A DNA stretch of 25,208 bases, taken from positions 1 through 25,208 of the forward strand of contig JACVXW010000006.1 in the NCBI GenBank assembly GCA_015661135.1, read 5' to 3'. The DNA comes from Chloroflexota bacterium (lineage in GTDB: Bacteria > Chloroflexota > Limnocylindria > Limnocylindrales > CSP1-4). Of the stretch, positions 1 to 6,965 are shown one piece after another; positions within the stretch are counted from its first letter, which is position 1, and every line of letters begins with the position of its first letter. The notes under the pieces were generated by a model. That model searched no databases. It was not told where the DNA came from and saw only the letters and a list, made by a program, of their open reading frames with translations. The translations under genes were made by a program, and so were the position numbers.

Positions 1-321
1 CAACCGGGCGAGCAGTTCCCGGATCGGAACGCTTCGGTCGCGCCCGATCACCCCGATCCGGATGCCGTCCTCTGCGACCCGCCCGAACGGGACGGGCGCC
101 GCGGCTTCGGTGTCGAGGATGCGCTCCACCTCGCCGAGCCAGTAGGGGAGCATCTCGTCGAGGTGGGCCAACAGCTCGGGCGGGCCCCAGCTGGCCTCGA
201 CCTCTGTGCCGTAGAGCTCGGCGAGCGGCCACGGGGCGCCCGATTCCAGTCGAGGCCGGAGGGCAAGGATCGCGGCGACGGCAGCCTCGAGCCGATCGGC
301 CTGAGCCCGAAGGTCGTTCAT
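1..321 (-). CDS. Partial DinB-like protein (5' part; continues beyond the window)
   Basis: The minus strand is open from an ATG at 321 to the window edge, giving 107 codons. The N-terminal part is helical (MNDLRAQADRLEAA) and is followed by WGPPELLAHLDEMLPYW and VERIL. This resembles the first helices of DinB/mycothiol-dependent-enzyme four-helix proteins, where a His in an 'LLAHL' helix is a metal ligand. Members act as thiol-dependent transferases or metalloenzymes of often unknown substrate. I see no strong ribosome-binding site ahead of the ATG. The C-terminal half is outside the window, so the remaining metal ligands cannot be checked. The family call is tentative. Confidence 0.5.
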   Translation of the reverse strand, partial: MNDLRAQADRLEAAVAAILALRPRLESGAPWPLAELYGTEVEASWGPPELLAHLDEMLPYWLGEVERILDTEAAAPVPFGRVAEDGIRIGVIGRDRSVPIRELLARL

Positions 322-415
322 GGCTGCGCAGTGTCGCACGGGCGCGGCGATCGGAACGTATGACGGGTCGCTGGGCTTCGGCGAGAGGGTCACCGCGAGG
401 GACGCGGAATCACAA

Positions 416-448
416 AGCTCCGAGCACGGGCTGGCCACGCTCGGAGCT
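416..448 (-). terminator. Intrinsic terminator of the secreted cupin gene
   Basis: A perfect 10-bp inverted repeat, AGCTCCGAGC and GCTCGGAGCT, surrounds a 13-nt loop. Read on the minus strand it begins 15 nt after the stop codon of the cupin gene and is followed by TTGTGATT, a short weak U-tract. Confidence 0.7.
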
Positions 449-463
449 CTGATGCTGAACTGC

Positions 464-946
464 TCAGAATGGGCAGGTGCCAGGGTTTGGGGCGTCCGTT
501 CGGATCGGAGCGCCGACCGGAACGAGGTAGGTGGCGTAGAGCACCATGGCCACGCTGCCTTCATTGCGTGCGATATGGACGTGGCCGCCGCCGCGGTCGA
601 CGAACGTGGCGCCGGTCGCGTACGTCCCGGCGGTGCAGGTCGGGTCGTCCGCGTCGTAGAACGTCATCGTCCCGGAAGCGATTGTCACGAACACCGGTCC
701 CGGGTGGCTGTGCCAGCCGGTGTGCCCGCCGGGGGCGATCGTGATGGTCTGGGTGACGACCTGGATGTCGTCGCGAGTCTTGAGCTTCAGGTCCTCGGTG
801 TGGATGTTGACCCCGGCCGGGAGGGTCCCGACCGAGAGGATCGTTCCGACCGCGCCCGCTCCGGGCGTCGCTGCGACGATCCCGATCGAGACCATCGCGC
901 CGATGAAGCCAAGAACCAGGGCTCGACCAAAGGTAGTGCGAAGCAT
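464..946 (-). CDS. Secreted cupin-domain protein
   Basis: This 160-residue protein starts with a signal peptide (basic MLRTTFGR, hydrophobic stretch about 9-27, then small residues ending in GAGA). A single cupin barrel follows. Motif 1 is visible as PGGHTGWHSHPGPVFVTIASG, with the His/His/His metal-ligand pattern, and a later GGGHVHIARNEG matches motif 2. It is probably an exported metal-binding cupin. Whether it is an enzyme or a binding protein cannot be told. The start is supported by AAGGAG five bases before the ATG. A good terminator follows, so it appears to be a single-gene unit. Confidence 0.8.
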   Translation of the reverse strand: MLRTTFGRALVLGFIGAMVSIGIVAATPGAGAVGTILSVGTLPAGVNIHTEDLKLKTRDDIQVVTQTITIAPGGHTGWHSHPGPVFVTIASGTMTFYDADDPTCTAGTYATGATFVDRGGGHVHIARNEGSVAMVLYATYLVPVGAPIRTDAPNPGTCPF

Positions 947-1121
947 GTCGTCTCCTTGTTTCGTTCACGGTTTTGATCGGAAAGAGATGTCGGGCAACGG
1001 GAATCAGCCAGCCTGACTCCCATGTGTGGCGGTTCATGGGCGGCCGAAGCCGCCACGCGGGCAACGAGTCAGCGGCGTTGCGACGATCGTCAGCGGGGCA
1101 TTCCGGGCATGCTGTTCCCGG

Positions 1122-1953
1122 CTACGGCGTGAACTCGAATGATTCGACGATGGCCCGTGCCGCCTCGACGTCAGCCGGGGGTGTCCCAACGAAGTAACTG
1201 AGGAGGACGACCAGGCGGGTCCCCCCAACGTCGATGATGGACAGCTGCCAGCGGTCGTTGGGACCCTGTTCACGGATTGCCGCCCGTGGGAACACGTAAT
1301 AGGACCCGCTCGAGTCTCCCGCCTCGATGTCGCACGTCGAGAGGACGTCGTCCCCCGGAAGCTGGAGCTCCAGCTCCTGCCCCTGGTACGGACCGAAGGT
1401 GACTGGGGTGGCCGTCGACGAGGTGTAGGACGTGTTCGCGCGGAGTGCGTCGACGAGGTCGTCCACGGTCGGACCGACCTCGATGTCGCCCGACTGACTC
1501 GACGTGCCGGTGCTGTTCAGGTCCCAATGACACGCATCGCCGAACAGGCCATCGACAAGTAAGAATGTGATCAGGACCTGCTCCTTGCCGAAATCGTTCT
1601 CGCTGTTCAGGAAAGCGACCCTCGGCCAGGGCCCCATCGCGCAGTGGGATGGGACCGCTTGGCGGCGCGGTGGTTGTGGGCACGGTCGGCGGAGTTGTTG
1701 CCTGCCCTCCCGGGCCGGATGGCCCAGGCAGCAGGTTGTAGCCGACCACGGCGATGACGAGGACCGCGGCGGCAGCGGCCCCGAGCTTGAAGATCGGATT
1801 CATGGCAAGTCTCCGAAGGGGGCGCCACGAGCGTCGCTGGCGCTGGACGCTGATCCGGTCGGCGACGACGTCGATGACGCGGTCAGGCATCGTCGAGGGG
1901 CCGTCGTCCATCCAGACCTGGAGCACGCGGTCGATGTCGGAGCGCTGGTTCAT
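1122..1953 (-). pseudogene. Broken membrane-anchored sigma partner (candidate anti-sigma), internal deletion with frameshift
   Basis: The ATG at 1953 overlaps the upstream sigma stop codon (ATGA). Frame one encodes a cytosolic N-terminus (VWMDDGPSTMPDRVID), a basic stretch, one membrane segment at about residues 56-74 and a Pro/Thr linker up to IPLRDGALAEGR near 1625. Coding then continues in another frame as RVAFLNSENDFGKEQ..., through VGPTVDDLVDAL, to VESFEFTP at 1122. The paralogue at 5948-6901 has the same order but also carries about 40 residues with FTVPDGW between these halves. Here that block is absent and the frame changes at the same point, so one deletion of a length not divisible by three explains both. 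Function would be lost unless the sequence contains an error. Confidence 0.75.
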
Positions 1954-2333
1954 GCTGAGGTCCTTCCGACAACGGCGGTGCGGGCATCCGCTTCCAGGGC
2001 GGCGCGCATGGCGCGATGGGCGTGGTGGAGACGGGAACGCACCGTTCCCGGGGAGAGGTCGAGGAGTGCCGCGATCTCGCTGGGCTCGTAGCCCACGTAG
2101 TGGCGGAGCACCAGGATCGCCCGTTCGCCGGCGTTGAGGCGCCGGAAACCACGGTCGAGCTGGTCGCGCTCCGCGATGCCCAGGAGTTCGTCGGGCGCTG
2201 GAGGATCGTCGAGCGGCAACAGGCGGAGGTTCGATGCCATCCGCCGTTCCCGCCCGGCCTGGGCGATGCAGACGAGGTCGACGAATGCCGCCTGATCACC
2301 GTGCTGTGCCGACTCGACGAGGTCGCGATCCAC
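1950..2333 (-). CDS. ECF-type sigma factor lacking region 2
   Basis: The GTG start at 2333 is preceded by GGGAG at good spacing and aligns with the starts of the other sigma genes here (VDRDLVESAQHGDQAAF). After VDLV the sequence jumps directly to CIAQAGRERRMASNLRLLP, which matches the linker after region 2 in the paralogues. Their intervening block of about 56 residues (core binding and -10 recognition) is missing, and the length difference fits: 127 against 183 residues. Region 4 is intact (RAILVLRHYVGYEPSEIAAL, then PGTVRSRLHHA). The reading frame is preserved. Such a protein should not function as an ordinary sigma factor, although a lone region 4 could still bind DNA or an anti-sigma protein. 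Its stop overlaps the partner's ATG. Confidence 0.75.
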   Translation of the reverse strand: MDRDLVESAQHGDQAAFVDLVCIAQAGRERRMASNLRLLPLDDPPAPDELLGIAERDQLDRGFRRLNAGERAILVLRHYVGYEPSEIAALLDLSPGTVRSRLHHAHRAMRAALEADARTAVVGRTSA

Positions 2334-2409
2334 CAGCTGCTCCCGGCTTGGGCGCCCATCGGGGACGCCGTCCACCTGTATCGGTGGATCCTGCGGCATC
2401 AGCGTTGGA

Positions 2410-2447
2410 AATTCGAACCCCGGCAGTTGCAAGTGCCGGGTTGAATT
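2410..2447. repeat. Imperfect inverted repeat in a divergent intergenic region
   Basis: The arms AATTCGAACCCCGGCA and TGCCGGGTTGAATT pair over about 14 bp with two bulges, and the 8-nt loop (gttgcaag) contains TTGCAA. It lies between the divergent sigma gene (start 2333) and membrane-protein gene (start 2499). It may be an operator, a transcript hairpin or a remnant of a mobile end. The GGTTCGAATT on the minus strand recalls a tRNA T-arm, but no tRNA can be folded around it. Confidence 0.5.
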
Positions 2448-2498
2448 CGCCCGAGCGACCGGCGAGACTGGCCCGATCGTGCACCGAAGGAGGATGGC

Positions 2499-2993
2499 GT
2501 GGACCTGTACGACTGGGTTGTCTTCGGCCACATCATGGCGGTGATCCTGCTGTTCGCCGCGCACGGCGTTTCCGCGTACGCCATGTTCCGGGTCCGGAGC
2601 GAGAAGGATCGGGCGCGGCTGTCGGCCATCCTGGACATGTCGTCCGGCTCGCTGATGGTTGCGGGGATCGCGCTCATCGTCGTGTTCGTGCTCGGTATCG
2701 CCGCAGCGATCATGGGCGACCACTTCTCGAAGGCGTGGCCGTGGGTCGCGATCGTGCTGCTGGTGGTCATCACCGGTGTGATGACCCCGCTCGCGGGCAC
2801 GCCCATGACCCGCGTTCGCAAGGCGCTCGGCATGCCCGTCCAGGGCGACAAGAAGACCGATCCGCCACGGGTCCCTGGCACGGATGAGGAGGTCGCGGCC
2901 GCCCAGGCCGCTCTGCGTCCCGAGATCTCCGCGATCATCGGGGTCGCCGGCGTCCTCATCCTCAGCTGGCTGATGCGGGCGAAGCCCTTCTGA
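2499..2993 (+). CDS. Small integral membrane protein, DUF2269-like
   Basis: This protein of 164 residues has four likely membrane helices at about 7-27, 51-72, 83-103 and 140-158. It has a short polar loop after the first helix (RVRSEKDRARL) and a charged loop before the last. The overall plan (His in the first helix, short size, four helices) recalls DUF2269-type or copper-resistance-D-like predicted membrane proteins; the function is unknown. The GTG start is chosen because AAGGAGG lies five bases upstream. The gene is transcribed away from the sigma gene at 2333 and converges on the cyclase gene that ends at 3068. Confidence 0.75.
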   Translation: MDLYDWVVFGHIMAVILLFAAHGVSAYAMFRVRSEKDRARLSAILDMSSGSLMVAGIALIVVFVLGIAAAIMGDHFSKAWPWVAIVLLVVITGVMTPLAGTPMTRVRKALGMPVQGDKKTDPPRVPGTDEEVAAAQAALRPEISAIIGVAGVLILSWLMRAKPF

Positions 2994-3008
2994 GTTGATT
3001 GATTCGCC

Positions 3009-3043
3009 GGGCGCCGGGCCGCCTCGGGCCGGGCCGGGCGCCC
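3009..3043. terminator. GC-rich hairpin between convergent genes
   Basis: GGGCGCC (3009-3015) pairs with GGCGCCC (3037-3043), and further GGCC pairing is possible inside. It lies between the stop codons of the convergent membrane-protein and cyclase genes. There is no U-tract on either side, so its termination activity is uncertain. Confidence 0.4.
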
Positions 3044-3067
3044 TGACTGGGCGGTCAGACGGGGATT

Positions 3068-3928
3068 TCAGGCGCTGGCTGGCGCGCCCAGGCGGTAGAG
3101 CTGGCGGGCGCCGTGGAGACCCTTGAGTTCGTGCGATCCGGCGTCTTCGAAGGACAGGCCGGAGCCGTCGACGAGGTCCATGACGGTCGCCGAGACGAGG
3201 ACTTCACCCGGGGCTGCAACGGCCATGATCCGTGACGCGGTGTGGACCGCGATCCCGCGGATGTCCTCGTCCGTGATCTGGACCTCTCCAGTATGGACGC
3301 CGGCCCGGATCTCCAGGCCGAGCTCACGGACGGCATCCCGGATCGCGGCCGCGGCACGGACGGCCCGCTCGGCGCCGTCGAACTGGGCGAGGATGCCGTC
3401 CCCGGTCGTCTTGACGAGCTTGCCCCGGTGCCGATCGATCGCCGCGCCGGCCTTGCGATTGTGCTCGCCGACGAGGTCCCGCCAGCGGCTCGAACCGAGC
3501 TCCGCGGCGCGTGCCGTGGAGTCGACGATGTCGGTGATCACGATGGACGCGAGGGTTCGTTCCACCGGCGCGTCCTTGCCCTTGCCGTACGTTCGCATCG
3601 CCTCGAAGTCGACGGAGATCCAGGGCTCGTCGCCGACGACCCACGCGTCGTGGCCGGGCGGAATCTCAAAGACGTCGCCGGGTCCCACCTCGAGCTCCGT
3701 GCCGTCCGGCATCTGTGCCCGCAGCCGACCGGACGTGACCATGCCAAGGTGGTGGTACTGGCAGGACTCCGTGCCGGCGAGGGGCTTCACGTCCACCGAC
3801 CAGCGCCAGCCCGGCTCGTAGGTCATCCGGCCGATGACCGTGTCCTCGAGCTCCACGACCTCGACCCGACCCTTCGGGAATGTGCGGACCTCGCTCGCTT
3901 CGGAGAATCGACGCCGCTGGAGACGCAT
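3068..3928 (-). CDS. Cupin-class III nucleotidyl cyclase fusion protein
   Basis: The 286-residue protein has two domains. Residues about 20-108 form a cupin (GTESCQYHHLGMV, later GPGDVFEIPPGHDAWVVGDEP). Residues about 125-283 form a class III adenylate/guanylate cyclase domain. Both metal-binding aspartates are present (D133 in ITDIVDST and D177 in KTTGDG), as is the transition-state Arg (R233). The usual Asn is replaced by His (H229 in GIAVHTASRI), a variant seen in many bacterial members. The cupin presumably senses a small ligand and the cyclase would make cAMP or cGMP. The ATG at 3928 has GAGG at 9-10 nt and fits the start of the cupin domain. No membrane segment is seen. It is divergent from the hydrolase gene at 4052. 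Confidence 0.85.
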   Translation of the reverse strand: MRLQRRRFSEASEVRTFPKGRVEVVELEDTVIGRMTYEPGWRWSVDVKPLAGTESCQYHHLGMVTSGRLRAQMPDGTELEVGPGDVFEIPPGHDAWVVGDEPWISVDFEAMRTYGKGKDAPVERTLASIVITDIVDSTARAAELGSSRWRDLVGEHNRKAGAAIDRHRGKLVKTTGDGILAQFDGAERAVRAAAAIRDAVRELGLEIRAGVHTGEVQITDEDIRGIAVHTASRIMAVAAPGEVLVSATVMDLVDGSGLSFEDAGSHELKGLHGARQLYRLGAPASA

Positions 3929-4036
3929 GAACGGGCGACCTCGGAGGTTCGTGGTGACGCGACGATCGTGCCACAAGGCGACATCGAGCGTTCGCGTCGG
4001 AGTCCCGGGCCCGGGTGCCCGCCGTGCCGCGAGCCG

Positions 4037-4042
4037 TAGACT
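4037..4042 (+). promoter_or_regulatory. Probable -10 box of a leaderless promoter
   Basis: TAGACT lies 9 nt before the ATG at 4052. The downstream gene has no recognisable ribosome-binding site. The segment TAGACTTCTGGCTC nearly repeats the one ahead of the CBS gene at 10986 (TACACTTCTGACTC). No clear -35 box is visible. Confidence 0.5.
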
Positions 4043-4051
4043 TCTGGCTCG

Positions 4052-5110
4052 ATGCGAATCGCCCACGTTCGCGAGCGACACGCACCGGCCGGTGCCGGCT
4101 GGCGACTCGCTGCGGCGCTTGGCGGCCCCGCGGCGACGAATCCGGCCCCGGAGCGCTGGCTGGACCTCGAGGTTGCGCGACAGCACCTCGCGGCCAGGGA
4201 TCCGCGCCGCGCCCACAACGACGTCCTCTTCCGTCAGCCCATCACGACGCTGGACGATCACCTGGCGCGCGGGCTCCGGGTCGCGACGCTGGAGGGGATC
4301 CTCGACGGAATCGTGGATGCGGGTGGCGCCCCGTACACCGACGACGACGCGATCCTCGACGCCGGGGACCTCCGCTTCGGCCCACCGATCCTGCGCCCGC
4401 CGGCGTTCCGCGACTTCTATGCGTTCGAGGGCCACGTCCGCCGGATGTGGGGGCTTCGCGGCGGGGAGATCCCGGAGCACTGGTACCGGCTCCCCGTCTT
4501 CTACTTCTCGAACGTATCGGAGCTTCGAGGCCCGGGCGATCCCATTTGGGCGCCACGCGGCTCGGTCGAGCTTGACTTCGAGCTGGAAATCGGAGCGCTG
4601 GTGGATACGCCGGCCTTCGATCTCGCCGCGGACCGGGCCGAGGAGGCGATTGGTGGCTATTTCGTGCTCAACGACTGGTCGGCCCGGGACCTCCAGCGGG
4701 ACGAGATGCCGCTCCGCATGGGGCCGGCCAAGGGCAAGGACTTCGGGACGACGATCGGGCCGTGGCTCGTGACCCCGGACGAGCTCGCCGACGCACGTCG
4801 CCCCGGCGCAACCGGGCCGGACCTGGCGATGACCGCGTTCGTAACGGACAGCGCCGGGCATCGGACCCAGATTTCGGACGGCCGGTGGTCGTCGGCGCGC
4901 TATTCGTTCGGGCAGATGCTCGGTCGCGCCTCGACCGACGTCCACGTGCGTGCGGGCGAGATGCTGGGTTCGGGGACCGTCGGCACGGGCTGCCTGCTCG
5001 AGGTCAAGGACGCGACGCTCGGCCGCTGGCTCGAACCCGGCGATTCCGTGACCCTGTCAATCGACCGCCTGGGATCGCTTGCGACGCCGGTCGTAGCTCG
5101 AGCCCAGTGA
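4052..5110 (+). CDS. Fumarylacetoacetate hydrolase (FAH) family protein
   Basis: This 352-residue enzyme has the FAH fold in its C-terminal two thirds. The metal-site residues of the family are present: Asp in FRDFYAFEGHV, with the following His; the two Glu in ELDFELEIG; and Asp in NDWSARDLQ. GKDFGTTIGPWLV supplies the conserved Lys region, and GTVGTGCLLEV is the usual late motif. Family members hydrolyse C-C bonds of acylpyruvates, including fumarylacetoacetate in tyrosine breakdown. A broken homogentisate dioxygenase lies 1.9 kb downstream, which fits that pathway but does not prove the substrate. The stop overlaps (GTGA) the start of the aldolase remnant, so the two were once coupled. Confidence 0.88.
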   Translation: MRIAHVRERHAPAGAGWRLAAALGGPAATNPAPERWLDLEVARQHLAARDPRRAHNDVLFRQPITTLDDHLARGLRVATLEGILDGIVDAGGAPYTDDDAILDAGDLRFGPPILRPPAFRDFYAFEGHVRRMWGLRGGEIPEHWYRLPVFYFSNVSELRGPGDPIWAPRGSVELDFELEIGALVDTPAFDLAADRAEEAIGGYFVLNDWSARDLQRDEMPLRMGPAKGKDFGTTIGPWLVTPDELADARRPGATGPDLAMTAFVTDSAGHRTQISDGRWSSARYSFGQMLGRASTDVHVRAGEMLGSGTVGTGCLLEVKDATLGRWLEPGDSVTLSIDRLGSLATPVVARAQ

Positions 5111-5328
5111 ACGGCGGGCGGAGGTTCATCCCAGCCGACATCGACACTCCGGCACTGGTGGTCGACCTCGACATCGTCGATGCGAACAATCGTCGCCTCG
5201 GCGAGGTCGTCGCGATCGTCCCGAACCACGTCTGCCCGGTCGTGGACCTGTTCGACTCCTGTATCACTGTCCGCGGCGAATCGATCGTGGGGACATGGCC
5301 GGTTGATGCGCGCGGGCGAAGCGGCTGA
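5107..5328 (+). pseudogene. D-threonine aldolase / D-serine dehydratase-like remnant, middle deleted
   Basis: Only 73 codons remain. The first part, IPADIDTPALVVDLDIVDAN, is the typical N-terminus of PLP-dependent DSD1/D-threonine aldolase-type enzymes. After NRRLGE it passes directly to VVAIVPNHVCPVVDLFDS and ends WPVDARGRSG, the typical C-terminus. In family structures the His and Cys of the PNHVCP motif bind the metal. The large central part with the PLP-binding lysine is absent; family members usually have 350-400 residues, so some 300 are lost. The frame stays open across the junction. It starts at a GTG overlapping the hydrolase stop. Confidence 0.8.
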
Positions 5329-5357
5329 ACGTTTCTCGCCTTCAATGAATCTAACGT
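5327..5357 (+). promoter_or_regulatory. Candidate ECF-type promoter with inverted repeat ahead of a sigma gene
   Basis: GAAC (5327-5330) and TCTAA are separated by 19 nt, close to the sigma-E-type pattern (GAACTT, about 16 nt, TCTGA). The same bases form an inverted repeat, GAACGTT (5327-5333) and AACGTTC (5353-5359). It lies 43 nt before the GTG of the sigma gene at 5400, as expected for autoregulation. This is a pattern match only. Confidence 0.4.
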
Positions 5358-5399
5358 TCCAGATCGCGCCGCCAATGGCGCGACGCCTGGGAGGTCGAG

Positions 5400-5951
5400 G
5401 TGGATCGAGACCTGGTCGAGCGGGCCCGCAAGGGCGACCGAGACGCCTTCGCGGGCCTGGTGCACCAGGTCAGCGATCGGTTGTATGCGGTCGCCTTCCG
5501 GATCCTTCGCGACACGGGTCTCGCCGAGGACGCCCTGCAGAGCGCCCTCGTCAGTGCCTGGCGCCAGCTCCCGCACCTGCGGGACGCCGATCGCATCGAG
5601 GCGTGGTTCCATCGCGTCCTCGTCAACGCCTGTTACGTCGAGATCCGTCGCAACCGTCCCTGGGCGGCCAACGTCCGGGTCTTGCCCAATCTCGAGCCAT
5701 CGACCCCTGACCCTACCCGTTTGGTCTCCGATCGCGACGAGCTCGAACGGGCGTTCCGCCGGCTCCCCGTGGACCAGCGGGTGGTCTTCGTTATGCACCA
5801 CTACCTCGGATACTCGCTGGTCGAGGTTGCCGAGATCATCGGCATCCCCGCCGGTACTGCCCGCTCGCGGCTCCACTACTCCACGCGGGTCTTGCGAACG
5901 GCCGTCGAGGCCGGACGGATCGCCCCAATCGCGAAGGAAGGCCTGGCATGA
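5400..5951 (+). CDS. ECF-type RNA polymerase sigma factor (intact)
   Basis: The 183-residue protein has both sigma domains. Region 2 spans about residues 10-75 (AFAGLVHQVSDRLYAVAFRILRD, EDALQSALVSAWRQL, IEAWFHRVLVNACYVEIRR). Region 4 spans about 115-170 (LERAFRRLPVDQRVVFVMHHYLG, VAEIIGIPAGTARSRLHYS). It would direct core polymerase to a small regulon, probably under control of the membrane partner encoded next. The GTG start has GGGAGG five bases upstream. Its stop overlaps the partner's ATG (ATGA). A possible autoregulatory promoter lies at 5327-5357. The nearest relatives are the three other sigma genes in this window. Confidence 0.92.
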   Translation: MDRDLVERARKGDRDAFAGLVHQVSDRLYAVAFRILRDTGLAEDALQSALVSAWRQLPHLRDADRIEAWFHRVLVNACYVEIRRNRPWAANVRVLPNLEPSTPDPTRLVSDRDELERAFRRLPVDQRVVFVMHHYLGYSLVEVAEIIGIPAGTARSRLHYSTRVLRTAVEAGRIAPIAKEGLA

Positions 5952-6901
5952 GCGTCGACGGACAGTTCGAGCGCGAAGCTCGGGCGTGGCTCGAGCTCGG
6001 CCCCACCGATGCCCCGGACAGGACTATCGAGGCCGCCCTCCTCGAGATCGACCAGACACCCCAAGAACGGGACTTCCGGGTCCCATGGAGGTTGCCTCGA
6101 ATGACTGCTCCAGCTCGCATCGGCGCGGCCGCCGTTATCGGCATGCTCGTGATCGGCGCCGCCATCTATGCCTTTGGTCCCGCCGGATCTTCATTCGGTG
6201 GGCCAGTATCAACGCCCGCCCCGATCCCGTCACCGAAATCAACGTCCTCCCTCGCCCCGTCACCGACCCCATCGCCAGCGGTCGGGGTCATCCGGCCGGA
6301 GACGCCGCTGCCAGCGGGCCGATATGGCGAAACACCCTTCGGCCCTGGCGGCATGGGGGTCTGCTTCGGGCAGGTTGGATGTACCGAAACGCCCGCGGAC
6401 GACACGATCCGCTTCACGTTTACAGTCCCCGACGGATGGATCGGAGGTTCCGTCCATTCGATCTACCTGGCCGACGGGGGAAAGGCGGCGCCCGCCGGGG
6501 CTGGCCTGATCTTCTCGCGTGGCGGCGGGCTGTATGCCGAGCCCTGTGGCGACGAGCCGCCACCTAACATCCCGGTCGGTCCGACCGTCGACGACTTCGT
6601 CAGCGCCCTGGTGGATCATCCCAAGCTCGACGTGACGGCTCCAATCGACGCCACGCTTGGGGCGTATTCGGGGAAGTACGCCGACCTGCAGGTCCCGTCC
6701 GATATCTCCGCCTGTCCGGTGTCCTACTTCCCTTGGGAACCCGGGATCTACGCCCAGGGACCCGGCAGCCGCTGGCACCTCTGGATACTCGATGTCGAAG
6801 GCATTCGGGTCGTGGTCCAGAGTACGGACTATGTCGGGACCTCGCCCCAGCGCCAGGCCGAGCTTCGGGCAATCGTCGAATCGATCCAGATCGAACCCTG
6901 A
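5948..6901 (+). CDS. Single-pass membrane partner of the sigma factor (candidate anti-sigma/sensor)
   Basis: This 317-residue protein has four parts: a cytosolic N-terminus (residues 1-55, with ARAWLELGPTDAPDRTIEAALL and TPQERDFRVPWR), one membrane helix at about 57-76, a Pro/Ser/Thr-rich linker at about 80-115, and an outer domain (FTFTVPDGWIGG, VGPTVDDFVSAL, ending AIVESIQIEP). The N-terminal motif recurs in the partners at 1953 and 8994. There is no HxxxCxxC zinc motif as in classical anti-sigma proteins. The one-to-one overlap with a sigma gene and the topology suggest that the cytosolic segment holds the sigma factor and the outer domain senses a signal. The function is inferred, not shown. 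Confidence 0.8.
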   Translation: MSVDGQFEREARAWLELGPTDAPDRTIEAALLEIDQTPQERDFRVPWRLPRMTAPARIGAAAVIGMLVIGAAIYAFGPAGSSFGGPVSTPAPIPSPKSTSSLAPSPTPSPAVGVIRPETPLPAGRYGETPFGPGGMGVCFGQVGCTETPADDTIRFTFTVPDGWIGGSVHSIYLADGGKAAPAGAGLIFSRGGGLYAEPCGDEPPPNIPVGPTVDDFVSALVDHPKLDVTAPIDATLGAYSGKYADLQVPSDISACPVSYFPWEPGIYAQGPGSRWHLWILDVEGIRVVVQSTDYVGTSPQRQAELRAIVESIQIEP

Positions 6902-6939
6902 CCCGTCGATCCGGCGGGAGGGCCCGGCCCGACTAGACG

Positions 6940-6962
6940 GGCCTCCTCATCCCGAGGAGGCC
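6940..6962 (+). repeat. Hairpin containing the ribosome-binding site of the broken dioxygenase gene
   Basis: GGCCTCCT (6940-6947) and AGGAGGCC (6955-6962) form a perfect 8-bp stem with a 7-nt loop. The right arm contains AGGAGG, about 9 nt before the expected start region of the dioxygenase. It could end transcription of the membrane-partner gene (stop at 6901) or hide the ribosome-binding site. There is no U-tract. Confidence 0.5.
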
Positions 6963-6965
6963 AGT

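Noticed and set aside
1610..1640. Programmed ribosomal frameshifting in the membrane partner
   Set aside because: No slippery heptamer is seen, and the join also lacks about 40 residues found in the paralogue, which a deletion explains better.
2405..2450. tRNA-like T-arm (GGTTCGAATT on the minus strand)
   Set aside because: No acceptor, D or anticodon stem can be formed around it.
2334..2723. Upstream extension of the region 2-less sigma gene
   Set aside because: It overlaps the divergent membrane-protein gene in antisense; the GTG at 2333 aligns with the paralogue starts and has GGGAG.
3929..4945. Extension of the cupin-cyclase frame far upstream on the minus strand
   Set aside because: The extension is antisense to the hydrolase gene and ends before a good ribosome-binding site and cupin start at 3928.
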